Below, piece after piece: positions 31,985 through 39,717 of a stretch of DNA of 64,000 nt. A program made the position numbers and the translations under genes. Source of the stretch: Citrobacter freundii (GTDB taxonomy: Bacteria; Bacteroidota; Bacteroidia; Chitinophagales; Chitinophagaceae); the NCBI GenBank assembly GCA_003243445.1, contig QFQQ01000025.1:19908-83907 (forward strand), read 5' to 3'. The first letter of the stretch is position 1, and each line of letters begins with the position of its first letter. Under the pieces are notes generated by a model. That model saw only the letters and a list, made by a program, of their open reading frames with translations. It was not told the DNA's origin and made no database searches.

Positions 31985-33901
31985 ATGCAAAAAATACTCT
32001 TCATGGTTTCACCATTAATAATATGCCTGCTGGCATTTGCTCCCGTAAAAACAGTGATAATAAAAGGTAAGATAATGGATGAAAATGGCAATCCCCTTCC
32101 TGCTGCAACTATCACGGAAAAAGGAACGAAGACCATAGCGATGGCTGCGCAGGATGGCACATTTACATTAACTGTTTCCGGAGAACACGCAACGCTTGTG
32201 TTTTCAATGGTTGGTTATAAAACACAGGAAGTAAAATTACAAGGCCAAAAAGAACTGAAGATCACATTGAAGCCTTCCGGGCAAGAACTGCAGGAGGTGG
32301 TAGTGGTCGGATACGGAGTGCAGAAAAAAATGTCGGTCACAGGATCCAGTGCGCGTGCCGATAAAAGCCTTACCGGAAGAGCGCCGGGTATACAGGTAAC
32401 AGGCGGCAATGGTTATTTTTATAGTCCGGCTCCGCAGGATAATGAGGATTATGATCAGATCGTCGAAACAAAATTCCTTTCCGCACTTGATAATCCACTT
32501 TCCACTTTTTCCATAGATGTAGATGCGGCTTCCTACAGCAATGTGCGCCGGTTTCTTAACCAGGGACAATTGCCTCCCGCAGATGCGGTGCGCACAGAAG
32601 AGATGATCAACTATTTTAAGTATGATTATCCGCAGCCAACAGGCAATGATCCTTTTTCGATCAATACGGAGATCGCTGATGCACCATGGAATAAAAATCA
32701 TAAACTGGTACTGATCGGTATGCAGGGAAAAAAGATCGACGTGGATGATCTGCCTGCATCCAATCTTGTATTCCTCATAGATGTATCGGGATCAATGAGC
32801 GACGCGAATAAATTACCATTGGTAAAAGCTTCTATGAAAATGCTGGTGGAACAATTGCGGGAACAGGATAAAGTTTCGATCGTGGTATATGCGGGTGCCG
32901 CAGGTCTTGTATTGAAGCCAACATCCGGTGCGGAAAAAGCAAAGATCAAAGATGCGATCGATAACCTGGAAGCCGGTGGATCAACCGCCGGTGGTGCAGG
33001 TATCCGGTTAGCTTATCAAACAGCAAACGGATCATTTGTAAAAAACGGGAATAACAGGGTGGTGCTTTGCACTGATGGCGATTTCAACGTAGGCGAAAGC
33101 AGCGATGATGCCATGGAAAAGCTGATCGAAAAAGAACGTAACAGTGGTGTATTTCTTACTGTGCTTGGATATGGTATGGGTAATTACAAAGACAGTAAAA
33201 TGCAGAAGCTGGCTGATAAGGGAAATGGCAACCATGCGTACATCGATGGTATTACCGAAGCCAAAAAGGTATTGGTGAATGAATTTGGGGGAACGCTGTT
33301 CACCATTGCAAAAGATGTAAAACTGCAGGTTGAATTTAATCCTGCCGTTGTTCAATCCTATCGATTGATCGGTTATGAAAACCGTATGCTGGCGAAAGAA
33401 GACTTTAACAATGATAAAAAGGATGCAGGAGAATTGGGCAGCGGTCATACGGTTACCGCACTTTATGAGATCATACCTGTTGGTGTGAAAAGCGAGTTCC
33501 TGCCTTCGGTTGATCCGTTAAAATACCAGGCACAGACCGCCGTTAAACCTATAGCTGGTAACACAACTGAGATGTTCACTGTGAAGTTCAGATACAAAGC
33601 TCCGGATGGCGATAAAAGCAAACTGCTGGAGAAAGTAGTGTTGAATAAAACGCAGTCGCTGAATAGTACGTCTGAGAACTTCAGATGGGCGGCGGTAGTA
33701 GCGGAAATGGGCATGCTGCTGCGTCAGTCGGAGTTCAAGGCATCTTCCAGTTACAAGCAGGTGATCGAACTGGCAAAAGGAGCGAGAGGAGTGGATGAGG
33801 ACGGATACCGCGCGGAATTTATCCGCCTGGTAAGCAGTGCACAGTTGCTTGCAAAAGGTCAGCAAACGGAACAGGCAGAAGAAAATTTAGGAAAAAGATA
33901 A
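31985..33901 (+). CDS. VWA-domain protein with CarboxypepD_reg and SusC-plug-like segment
   Basis: A 638-residue envelope protein. Order: signal peptide (1-21), CarboxypepD_reg beta-sandwich (about 22-96, IIKGKIMDENGNPLPAATI), a segment copying the start of a SusC plug (EVVVVGYGVQKKMSVTGS near 103-121, then LTGRAPGIQVTGG), a YfbK-type N-terminal domain (PLSTFSIDVDAASYSNVRRF near 172), a von Willebrand A domain with the MIDAS DVSGSMS near residue 266, and a DUF3520-like C-terminus. YfbK-like proteins are common in Bacteroidota; the plug segment is notable. Adjacent to the sigma/anti-sigma pair and T9SS genes, so it may belong to that regulon. Confidence 0.88.
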   Translation: MQKILFMVSPLIICLLAFAPVKTVIIKGKIMDENGNPLPAATITEKGTKTIAMAAQDGTFTLTVSGEHATLVFSMVGYKTQEVKLQGQKELKITLKPSGQELQEVVVVGYGVQKKMSVTGSSARADKSLTGRAPGIQVTGGNGYFYSPAPQDNEDYDQIVETKFLSALDNPLSTFSIDVDAASYSNVRRFLNQGQLPPADAVRTEEMINYFKYDYPQPTGNDPFSINTEIADAPWNKNHKLVLIGMQGKKIDVDDLPASNLVFLIDVSGSMSDANKLPLVKASMKMLVEQLREQDKVSIVVYAGAAGLVLKPTSGAEKAKIKDAIDNLEAGGSTAGGAGIRLAYQTANGSFVKNGNNRVVLCTDGDFNVGESSDDAMEKLIEKERNSGVFLTVLGYGMGNYKDSKMQKLADKGNGNHAYIDGITEAKKVLVNEFGGTLFTIAKDVKLQVEFNPAVVQSYRLIGYENRMLAKEDFNNDKKDAGELGSGHTVTALYEIIPVGVKSEFLPSVDPLKYQAQTAVKPIAGNTTEMFTVKFRYKAPDGDKSKLLEKVVLNKTQSLNSTSENFRWAAVVAEMGMLLRQSEFKASSSYKQVIELAKGARGVDEDGYRAEFIRLVSSAQLLAKGQQTEQAEENLGKR

Positions 33902-33973
33902 TTTTTTTATGTAACGATGGTGTTTCTTGAATCGTATACTAAACACAATCATCTAACAGCCGGTTAGTGATAC

Positions 33974-34002
33974 GGGGCTGGTGTTTACCAGCCCCTCTTT
34001 TA
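33974..34002 (+). terminator. Rho-independent terminator after the VWA gene
   Basis: GGGGCTGGT and ACCAGCCCC around a 4-base loop, followed by TCTTTT. Confidence 0.85.
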
Positions 34003-34030
34003 ACCAAACCGTTCATTTAATTGCAGCTAC

Positions 34031-34993
34031 ATGAGATATCTCTACGCTTTATTATTTGTTGTTCTGCAGGTTCCCGGTTTCTCACAAACGACCGATACAA
34101 TAGATACTGCTTTGAAAAGTAAAAATGGTACGCCTGTTATCCGGATCTATTGTGGCGCAACATTGAGACCGGATCAGCCTCCTCTGTATATAATAGATGA
34201 TGAACTGATAAATTCCGCGTCATTGGATTTTTTGAGTAAAAATGATATCAGATCGATCGATATATTGAGGGACTCGTCCGCAACAGCACTTTATGGCACA
34301 AGGGGGAGCAGTGGTGTAATCATCATCAAAACAAAGAACTCCCGCTTTCGCTCTTTTCAGGCAATAGATGCGGAAGATGGTACCAGCCTGGCCGGAGCCA
34401 CTTTCACTTTCACCGCAGTTGATGGCGATGAAGTTATCCGCCTGATAGCTGATAAAGAGGGGAGGGTGATGTCAACATCCTTTCCTCCTGGTAAGAAATA
34501 TACACTCATGATCAGTTCTGTCGGGTATAAGGATTTTCAAACAGTTTATACAAGAGAAAAAGAAAAAACTGTTCAGCAGTACAGGCTGTTGCGTGACGTG
34601 AAAGATAATATACCTGTGATAGTGAAATCTGATCTCAGCGTCGTCAAGTGTAGATATGCAGAATGCTGGGTTCGCGGGATTAGAGTAACACATAATTCCG
34701 GTGATGCGGAGGTTAAGAAACTGATACAACCTATTGCCCGTTTATACCCAAATCCTGTGGTCAGAGGTTCTACACTGAAACTGGAATTGAACGTAAGCGA
34801 AGACTTCTCTTTTCAGGTTAAACTAACCAGTCTAAGCGGAGCGGCATTAAGCACACTTACATACAAACCGGTTAAGGGATTGAACAGAGTTGACATCCCG
34901 GTTGCAAATCAATGGGCTGCCGGTGCATATTTTTTACAGGTGATTTCGCAACACGGAAAGTTATTAAAACAGGATAAACTCATCATTCAATAA
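34031..34993 (+). CDS. T9SS-sorted protein with a SusC-plug fragment
   Basis: A 320-residue protein. Order: signal peptide (1-19), a segment copying the second half of a SusC plug (PPLYIIDDELI near 51-61; DILRDSSATALYGTRGSSG near 78-96; VIIIKTK), a CarboxypepD_reg- or CNA-B-like sandwich (about 105-195) and a C-terminal type A T9SS sorting domain (YPNPVVRGSTLKLEL from about 238, ending LLKQDKLIIQ). No beta barrel is present, so this is not a receptor. The sorting domain is about half identical to that of the next gene, 6 bp downstream, with near-identical DNA at the very end, pointing to duplication. Function unknown. Confidence 0.8.
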   Translation: MRYLYALLFVVLQVPGFSQTTDTIDTALKSKNGTPVIRIYCGATLRPDQPPLYIIDDELINSASLDFLSKNDIRSIDILRDSSATALYGTRGSSGVIIIKTKNSRFRSFQAIDAEDGTSLAGATFTFTAVDGDEVIRLIADKEGRVMSTSFPPGKKYTLMISSVGYKDFQTVYTREKEKTVQQYRLLRDVKDNIPVIVKSDLSVVKCRYAECWVRGIRVTHNSGDAEVKKLIQPIARLYPNPVVRGSTLKLELNVSEDFSFQVKLTSLSGAALSTLTYKPVKGLNRVDIPVANQWAAGAYFLQVISQHGKLLKQDKLIIQ

Positions 34994-34999
34994 GATATT

Positions 35000-36043
35000 A
35001 TGGCGACAAAGATCAAATTGGAGATTGCAAGTCCCTGTTCGGAGAACTGGGATAAAATGGACCGGACGGAGAGGGGCCGGTTTTGTCAGTCATGTCAAAA
35101 ACAGGTGATTGATTTTACGGGTATGAGTGATCAGCAACTGGCCCTGTTTTTTAAACACAATAAAACAAATGTTTGCGGCAGGACGAGAAATGATCAGCTT
35201 GGTCAGGAATTGGAACTCCCCCGCAAACGCATTCATTGGTTCCGCTATTTTGTACAGGTGGCGCTGCCTGCATTGATCTTTTCCAATAAGGGTTATACCC
35301 AGGGTAAAATAACGCCGCTTCCGAAAATGGAGCGTTTTATTCGCGGGCCACAGGATACGTCGAAGATAATCGTGCCCGCAGTGGATTCAACGCCAGTGAG
35401 CCGCATCATCAATGGCCGCGTGATTGACAGGAGTGGTATTCAGTTATCGGGAGCCTCTATTATGATAAGGGGAACAACAAAAGGTACGGCTGCAAACGAA
35501 CACGGACAGTTTTCGTTAAGAATTACCGATGAAGAGATCATAACATATCTGGAGATCTCTGCTGTCGGTTATGTACGCCGCACAATCGAGATAAAACAGC
35601 ATGAATTATTCAACAGTGAAATAGTTCTCGACGAAGCAACAGGCGTATTGGGAGAAATAGTCGTGTTTGTTGCGGGAGGAATTACGGCTGTCCCTGTTGA
35701 CAAACCAAAGAAAACGAAAGACAAGCCTGCAACAATTCAGCCTGCTGCATCTATTCAACCAAATATTGATGCGGCCGGTAAAACACTCAATCTGTATCCA
35801 AACCCTGTAACAAGAGGAACAAAGGTGATCGTTGAAATAGATATAAAGGAACCGCATTCGTTCCGGGTAAATCTGACCAATCTAAGCGGAGCTGTTTTAA
35901 GCACGAACCCATACAAACCCGTAAAAGGTATAAACAGGGTAGAAGTTCCGATTGCAAACGAACTGGCGACCGGTATCTATTTTATACAGGTGATCTCCGG
36001 CAACGGTGAAGTATTAAAACAGGATAAACTTATCATCCAATAA
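35000..36043 (+). CDS. Four-cysteine N-terminal domain, CarboxypepD_reg and T9SS sorting domain
   Basis: A 347-residue protein. Residues 1-61 hold four cysteines (13, 29, 32, 59; RFCQSCQKQV) in a zinc-ribbon-like pattern seen in Chitinophagaceae proteins. A basic stretch and hydrophobic segment follow (about 76-97, HWFRYFVQVALPALIFS), then a CarboxypepD_reg domain (about 135-215, INGRVIDRSGIQLSGASI) and a T9SS type A sorting domain (LYPNPVTRGTKVIVEI near 266, ending LKQDKLIIQ). The hydrophobic segment could act as an internal signal sequence, which leaves the fate of the cysteine domain unclear. It starts 6 bp after the preceding gene. Confidence 0.78.
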   Translation: MATKIKLEIASPCSENWDKMDRTERGRFCQSCQKQVIDFTGMSDQQLALFFKHNKTNVCGRTRNDQLGQELELPRKRIHWFRYFVQVALPALIFSNKGYTQGKITPLPKMERFIRGPQDTSKIIVPAVDSTPVSRIINGRVIDRSGIQLSGASIMIRGTTKGTAANEHGQFSLRITDEEIITYLEISAVGYVRRTIEIKQHELFNSEIVLDEATGVLGEIVVFVAGGITAVPVDKPKKTKDKPATIQPAASIQPNIDAAGKTLNLYPNPVTRGTKVIVEIDIKEPHSFRVNLTNLSGAVLSTNPYKPVKGINRVEVPIANELATGIYFIQVISGNGEVLKQDKLIIQ

Positions 36044-36049
36044 CCTGTT

Positions 36050-36136
36050 ATGGCATCAAAGATCAGATTGGAAATTTCAACTATGAGCGACCAGCAACTG
36101 GCCCGCAGCGTTGCTTTAAAAAAGAACGATGAGTAA
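36050..36136 (+). pseudogene. Remnant of a duplicated four-cysteine gene (N-terminal piece)
   Basis: The 28-codon frame MASKIRLEIS...MSDQQLARSV repeats the first 10 residues and residues 42-48 of the gene at 35000, with the cysteine-bearing part between them missing. It begins 6 bp after the stop codon of that gene, the same spacing as between the two genes upstream. It is best read as a tandem paralogue that lost about 90 bp and then most of its body. The next frame (36164) may be its C-terminal piece. Confidence 0.7.
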
Positions 36137-36163
36137 AAAGAAGCAAAAGAAATATTGTTATGC

Positions 36164-36454
36164 ATGAAAGATCCAACGGCCTCATCATTCAACGTATTTC
36201 CCAACCCGGTAATATCAGGAAGCAGCCTGAATATTGAATTGATCAGTCAACTGAAAGAAGGTTATTATAATCTTGACATTATTTCGATCGATGAAAGACG
36301 CGTATTCACAAAAAGCGACCTTTGGATCGATAGTGGTGCGCGGGTATTGAACATTACTATTCCGGCGCTGGCAGCAGGCAACTATGCGCTTGCCTTGCGG
36401 CATAAAAAAGAAGGGAAGATACATTCTCAACTGATCCTCATCAAAGCTGAGTAA
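36164..36454 (+). CDS. Orphan T9SS sorting-domain fragment
   Basis: A 96-residue frame starting MKDPTASSFNVFPNPVISG and ending SQLILIKAE, which matches a T9SS type A sorting domain (FPNPV near the start, AAGNYALAL before the end) and nothing else. There is no signal peptide, so on its own it could not reach the T9SS. Together with 36050-36136 it looks like the two ends of a collapsed paralogue. It may still be translated, as the frame is intact. Confidence 0.6.
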   Translation: MKDPTASSFNVFPNPVISGSSLNIELISQLKEGYYNLDIISIDERRVFTKSDLWIDSGARVLNITIPALAAGNYALALRHKKEGKIHSQLILIKAE

Positions 36455-36457
36455 ACA

Positions 36458-37360
36458 TTATTTTCGGAATGCAGGATGAAAATCCTCCAGGGTCTTCTTC
36501 AGGAATTCCCTGTCGAGATGGGTATAGATCTCCGTGGTGGTAATACTTTCATGTCCGAGCATTTCCTGCACGGCCCTCAGGTCAGCGCCTCCTTCCACCA
36601 GGTGAGTGGCAAAAGAATGACGGAAAGTGTGCGGAGAAACGGTTTTGTGGATGCCCGCTTTCTTTACGAGGTCTTTTATGATCAGGAAGATCATGACCCG
36701 CGACAATTTGCTCCCGCGCTTATTTAAAAACACGATATCCTCACTGCCGGGCTTAGCTGTTGTATGAACCCTGATCTGTTTGATGTAAATGGTCAGGAAT
36801 TTGATGGCGCTGCTGCCGATCGGCACAAGCCTTTCTTTATCGCCCTTACCCACCACTCGTATAAAACCGACATCCAGGTAAAGTTGTGACAACTTCAGGT
36901 TGACCACTTCGCTTACCCGTAAACCGCAACTGTACATTGTTTCCAGTATCGCTTTGTTACGGCCGCCTTCCGGTTTGCTCAGATCGATCTGCCCAATGAT
37001 GTTTTCGATCTCATCATAACTCAGCACGTCGGGCAAAGCACGTTTTAGTTTTGGTGCTTCCAGTAATACCGTTGGATCTTTTCGGGCGATATTTTCAAGC
37101 AGGCAGTATTTGTAAAATGCTTTGATGCCGGAAATGATGCGGGCCTGCGAAGCCGGTGTCATACCAAGCTCATTGATCCATTTCAGGAACTGTTGCAGTT
37201 CTTTCAGCTCAAGATCAGCCGGATTTTTCAGGGACGATATTTCCTGCAAAAACTGTGTGAGCTTGTCAATATCCCGCAAATAGGCTTCAATGGAATTATC
37301 CGCCAGCGATTTTTCAAGCTGGAGATAAGCTTTGAATCCTTTTTTGTAGGCTTCCCACAT
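36458..37360 (-). CDS. xerD: Tyrosine recombinase XerD
   Basis: A 300-residue tyrosine recombinase. N-terminal SAM-like DNA-binding domain (about 5-90, YLQLEKSLADNSIEAYLRD) and catalytic domain with the complete set of residues: Arg148 in CGLRVSE, Lys172 in GKGDKER, His244 and Arg247 in HTFRH, His270 in LGHESI and Tyr279 in YTHL. Length and the unbroken catalytic set match XerD/XerC, which resolve chromosome dimers at dif together with FtsK. The gene is convergent with the T9SS fragment, 3 bp apart. No integron or phage genes flank it. Confidence 0.9.
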   Translation of the reverse strand: MWEAYKKGFKAYLQLEKSLADNSIEAYLRDIDKLTQFLQEISSLKNPADLELKELQQFLKWINELGMTPASQARIISGIKAFYKYCLLENIARKDPTVLLEAPKLKRALPDVLSYDEIENIIGQIDLSKPEGGRNKAILETMYSCGLRVSEVVNLKLSQLYLDVGFIRVVGKGDKERLVPIGSSAIKFLTIYIKQIRVHTTAKPGSEDIVFLNKRGSKLSRVMIFLIIKDLVKKAGIHKTVSPHTFRHSFATHLVEGGADLRAVQEMLGHESITTTEIYTHLDREFLKKTLEDFHPAFRK

Positions 37361-37376
37361 GGGTTGGTTTCAAGGT

Positions 37377-37558
37377 TGAGAGATTTCAGAGGTTCCAGGA
37401 GTTCCAAAGGTTCCAGGAGTTCCAGAAGGTTATTCAGATCGCAATTTCAGGAGATCAGCCATTGCCATTCGCGGCAGCAACCTCTGGAACTTATGAAACC
37501 TCTGGAACCTTTAAGTCAACTCTCTGGAACTATCAGAACTATTGGAACGTCGGAACTT
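37377..37558. repeat. Intergenic inverted repeat, 9-bp family (copy A8)
   Basis: Left arm 37377-37430 (TTCCAGGAG and TTCCAAAGG units) and right arm 37469-37558, whose inner end is CGCGGCAGCAACCTC. The right arm contains an irregular stretch near 37513-37530. It overlaps the stop codon of the lipoprotein gene and lies 16 nt upstream of xerD. Confidence 0.88.
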
Positions 37559-38219
37559 ACTTCAGCTCGATGGTCTTCTGCAACTCTTTCCACTCTTTAC
37601 CGATCTTCACCTTTGTCCAGATCTTAGAAGAGGTGATGTTCACTGAATCGATGTATTCATGTATGGCATCATAGTCGATCTCCAGGCGTTGGCCGAAGGT
37701 CATCATTGCTTGTTTGCCTGTAGCCATATCTTCAACGAATATGTTGCCACGATCTGAATAAGCGATCAATCCTTTCTCCACCGCGAATTTTGGATCGAAT
37801 GAGTTGATGGCACTTGTCTTTCTGTCCAGCGCATCACGGCTATTGAACGGGAATTTCAGCAGGTAACCGCGTCCGTTGCTGCAGTCATTGAACGCAAGCC
37901 ATGCATAGCTTGTGTCTTTGATAAAACAACTTACCGCAGCCGGGTTCAGTTTTACCTGTGCGCCTACAAGACCGGCCAGTCCCATTTTTTTATTTGATCC
38001 GAATCCTGAATAACTCCAGGTAACAGTATCTGCATTACAGTTGGAAGCGCTGATATACACATAAGGCTTCAGCGCATGATTCTCATCAACGAACTTCATA
38101 CTGTCTTTCAGGCAGATCGTATCGCAAAAGCTCGCAGGTCCGGCGGCTGATTTACAGGCGGAGAATGCGAGGGCGATGGAGGCGGAGGTGAGGAGGAAAA
38201 AAAATATTCTCATATACAA
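37557..38219 (-). CDS. Lipoprotein, unknown function
   Basis: A 220-residue protein with a lipoprotein signal (hydrophobic FFFLLTSASIALAFSAC, Cys22). The mature part is cysteine-containing (SFCDTICLKDS, SASNCN, FNDCSNG) and beta-rich, with GNIFVEDMATGKQAMM towards the end. I do not recognise the family. The start could be the first ATG or the ATG two codons later at 38213. Repeat A8 overlaps its stop codon. Confidence 0.7.
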   Translation of the reverse strand: MYMRIFFFLLTSASIALAFSACKSAAGPASFCDTICLKDSMKFVDENHALKPYVYISASNCNADTVTWSYSGFGSNKKMGLAGLVGAQVKLNPAAVSCFIKDTSYAWLAFNDCSNGRGYLLKFPFNSRDALDRKTSAINSFDPKFAVEKGLIAYSDRGNIFVEDMATGKQAMMTFGQRLEIDYDAIHEYIDSVNITSSKIWTKVKIGKEWKELQKTIELK

Positions 38220-38221
38220 AC

Positions 38222-38611
38222 AGTTTACGCGGATTTTATGACGCGAATTACGCGAATTAAAAGTGTTTATGAATGAATTGCTAAAATTCTAATGAAAAAA
38301 TTATAATGGTTATTAAATGTATGTTGACTTTACAATGGTGGCAAGCTACCCATATAAGAGAAAAGTCTTCAACCTGTCGTTATTAATTCACAAAATCAGT
38401 GTGTTAAAATCAGCGGTTTATGATTAGCGTTCTCCGGGCGACGCTTAATCCTGAACTATCGAAATTCCAACGAAAAATAAAGATTCCCGTATGTATATCG
38501 ATCTCACTAGCGGCGACAAGCTCTCCATACATGAGAACGGCCTTCCATCTATTATTATTTAATTCGCGAAATCAGCGTTTTAAAATTAGCGGTTTAAAAT
38601 TAGCATTCTCC
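38222..38611. repeat. Repeat cluster of the CGCGAATT type (copy F1)
   Basis: Just upstream of the lipoprotein gene lies a tandem pair ACGCGAATT (38238-38256). Further on, two direct copies of a roughly 50-bp block occur at 38387-38434 and 38561-38611 (AATCAGCG, TTAAAAT.AGCGGTTTA, then AGC.TTCTCC). The second copy covers the last codons and stop of the YkgJ-like gene. The stretch 38260-38386 shows nothing recognisable. Confidence 0.75.
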
Positions 38612-39114
38612 ATGCGCGTTTTCATCTTTTCAACCATCTTATACGTCGCCGGACAATACTCAATATTCTGCTTATGCACATGCACATAATCTTTCATCTT
38701 CTTCGGAAGATGCGGGAAGCCGGCGCAGTCAGCCGGGCGTACAGCATAGATGCTGCATTTGTTGTCTTCCAGATTGAGGAACTGGCAGGGTTCGGTCTTG
38801 TTGAGCCAGTCACGGTCACCACCACGTTCGCGGCGAAGCCATTGTTTGGTGAATTCTTCGGGCGTTTGACCGAGATGTTTCGAGATGCGCTTGATATCGG
38901 CGTTGGTGAATGTCGGGGTCATGGTCTTGCAGCAGTTGGCACAGCTGAGACAGTCCACTTCCTGCCAGACCTGTTTTTCCAGCTCGGCGGTTATTTTTTC
39001 GAGACCACGCGGAGGTTGCTTTTCCATTTTGGACAGGAAACGGCGAAAAGCGCTTTTATTTTTCGCCGCAGTCTTTTTGAACGCACGCAGGTCGATCGGT
39101 TGCATTTCACTCAT
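38572..39114 (-). CDS. YkgJ-like cysteine-cluster protein
   Basis: A 180-residue protein with the cysteine pattern of the YkgJ/zinc- or iron-chelating family: CLSCANCCK (55-63), CQFLNLEDNKCSIYAVRPADC near 110-130 and YCPA near 153. The family probably binds a metal or iron-sulfur cluster; function is unknown. The last residues (ANFKPLILKR) are encoded by the repeated block of F1, so the present C-terminus may have been set by the repeat. A TATCTTCG box precedes the ATG. Confidence 0.85.
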   Translation of the reverse strand: MSEMQPIDLRAFKKTAAKNKSAFRRFLSKMEKQPPRGLEKITAELEKQVWQEVDCLSCANCCKTMTPTFTNADIKRISKHLGQTPEEFTKQWLRRERGGDRDWLNKTEPCQFLNLEDNKCSIYAVRPADCAGFPHLPKKMKDYVHVHKQNIEYCPATYKMVEKMKTRMENANFKPLILKR

Positions 39115-39118
39115 ATAT

Positions 39119-39126
39119 CGAAGATA
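39119..39126 (-). promoter_or_regulatory. Variant -7 box (TATCTTCG) of the YkgJ-like gene
   Basis: One base off TANNTTTG, 4 nt from the ATG at 39114; same variant and spacing as before the PaiB-like gene. Confidence 0.4.
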
Positions 39127-39167
39127 GTGATTTGAATGGTTTGACAGGTGGAAGTGCCTCTTTCTGT

Positions 39168-39233
39168 GTGCACTCTTCCCGTTCTTTCCGCCTCCGGTTT
39201 AGCTTTACCTGGGCGGGAAGGACGGGAAGAAAG
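39168..39233. repeat. Inverted repeat, CTTACCGY family (copy D2)
   Basis: Left arm CTCTTCCCGTTCTTTCCGCC and right arm GGGCGGGAAGGACGGGAAG (39215-39233) are imperfect complements with a loop of about 20 bases. It is the most diverged of four copies. Confidence 0.6.
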
Positions 39234-39322
39234 CATGATATTGGATGCTGGTCAGATTTCAGGTAAAAAGAATAGCCACGCAATGCAAACACTAATGCTG
39301 AGAAGTTGTATTGCGCTCCTTC

Positions 39323-39679
39323 TTACAAAAACACGTCCTGCAAGAGGAAGAATTCCGGCGGTTTGGAGCGATGAATGGTGATAGAAAGAATATCGTATTG
39401 CAGCCATTTATATTCCGGATGCAATGAAAGGAATTTATCCGCTGCACGCTGGAGATGCTTGAACTTTTTCCTGGTCACACTTTCTTCCGGATAAGCACCG
39501 GGAAAATACTTTCGTGATTTTACTTCTACTATATGCAGGGTATTGTTCTTACGCGCGATAATATCGATCTCATAATATGAGTAACGCCAGTTAAGGTGTA
39601 AGATCTCGTAACCATTCTGCTTCAACCAGGCTGCTGCCATTTTTTCTCCTTCTTCTCCCAGCTCATTATGTAGTGCCAT
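39323..39679 (-). CDS. YraN/UPF0102-family nuclease-like protein
   Basis: A 118-residue protein of the UPF0102 family: GEEGEKMAAAWLKQNGYEIL (9-28), YEIDIIARKNNTLHIVEVKSR (36-56) with the restriction-endonuclease-like D..EVK active-site pattern, and a C-terminal half rich in basic residues. The family is thought to be a Holliday-junction-resolvase-like nuclease, but its role is unproven. It is divergent from the mannose-6-phosphate isomerase gene, 38 bp away; TACCTTTC (39699-39706, minus strand) is a near match to the -7 box. Confidence 0.88.
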   Translation of the reverse strand: MALHNELGEEGEKMAAAWLKQNGYEILHLNWRYSYYEIDIIARKNNTLHIVEVKSRKYFPGAYPEESVTRKKFKHLQRAADKFLSLHPEYKWLQYDILSITIHRSKPPEFFLLQDVFL

Positions 39680-39717
39680 ATTGTATCTTTACTTTTTCGA
39701 AAGGTAAAAGTTTCAAT

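Noticed and set aside
38420..38689. 89-codon plus-strand frame overlapping the YkgJ-like gene end
   Set aside because: It lies in repeat cluster F1 and antisense to the certain gene; no protein features.
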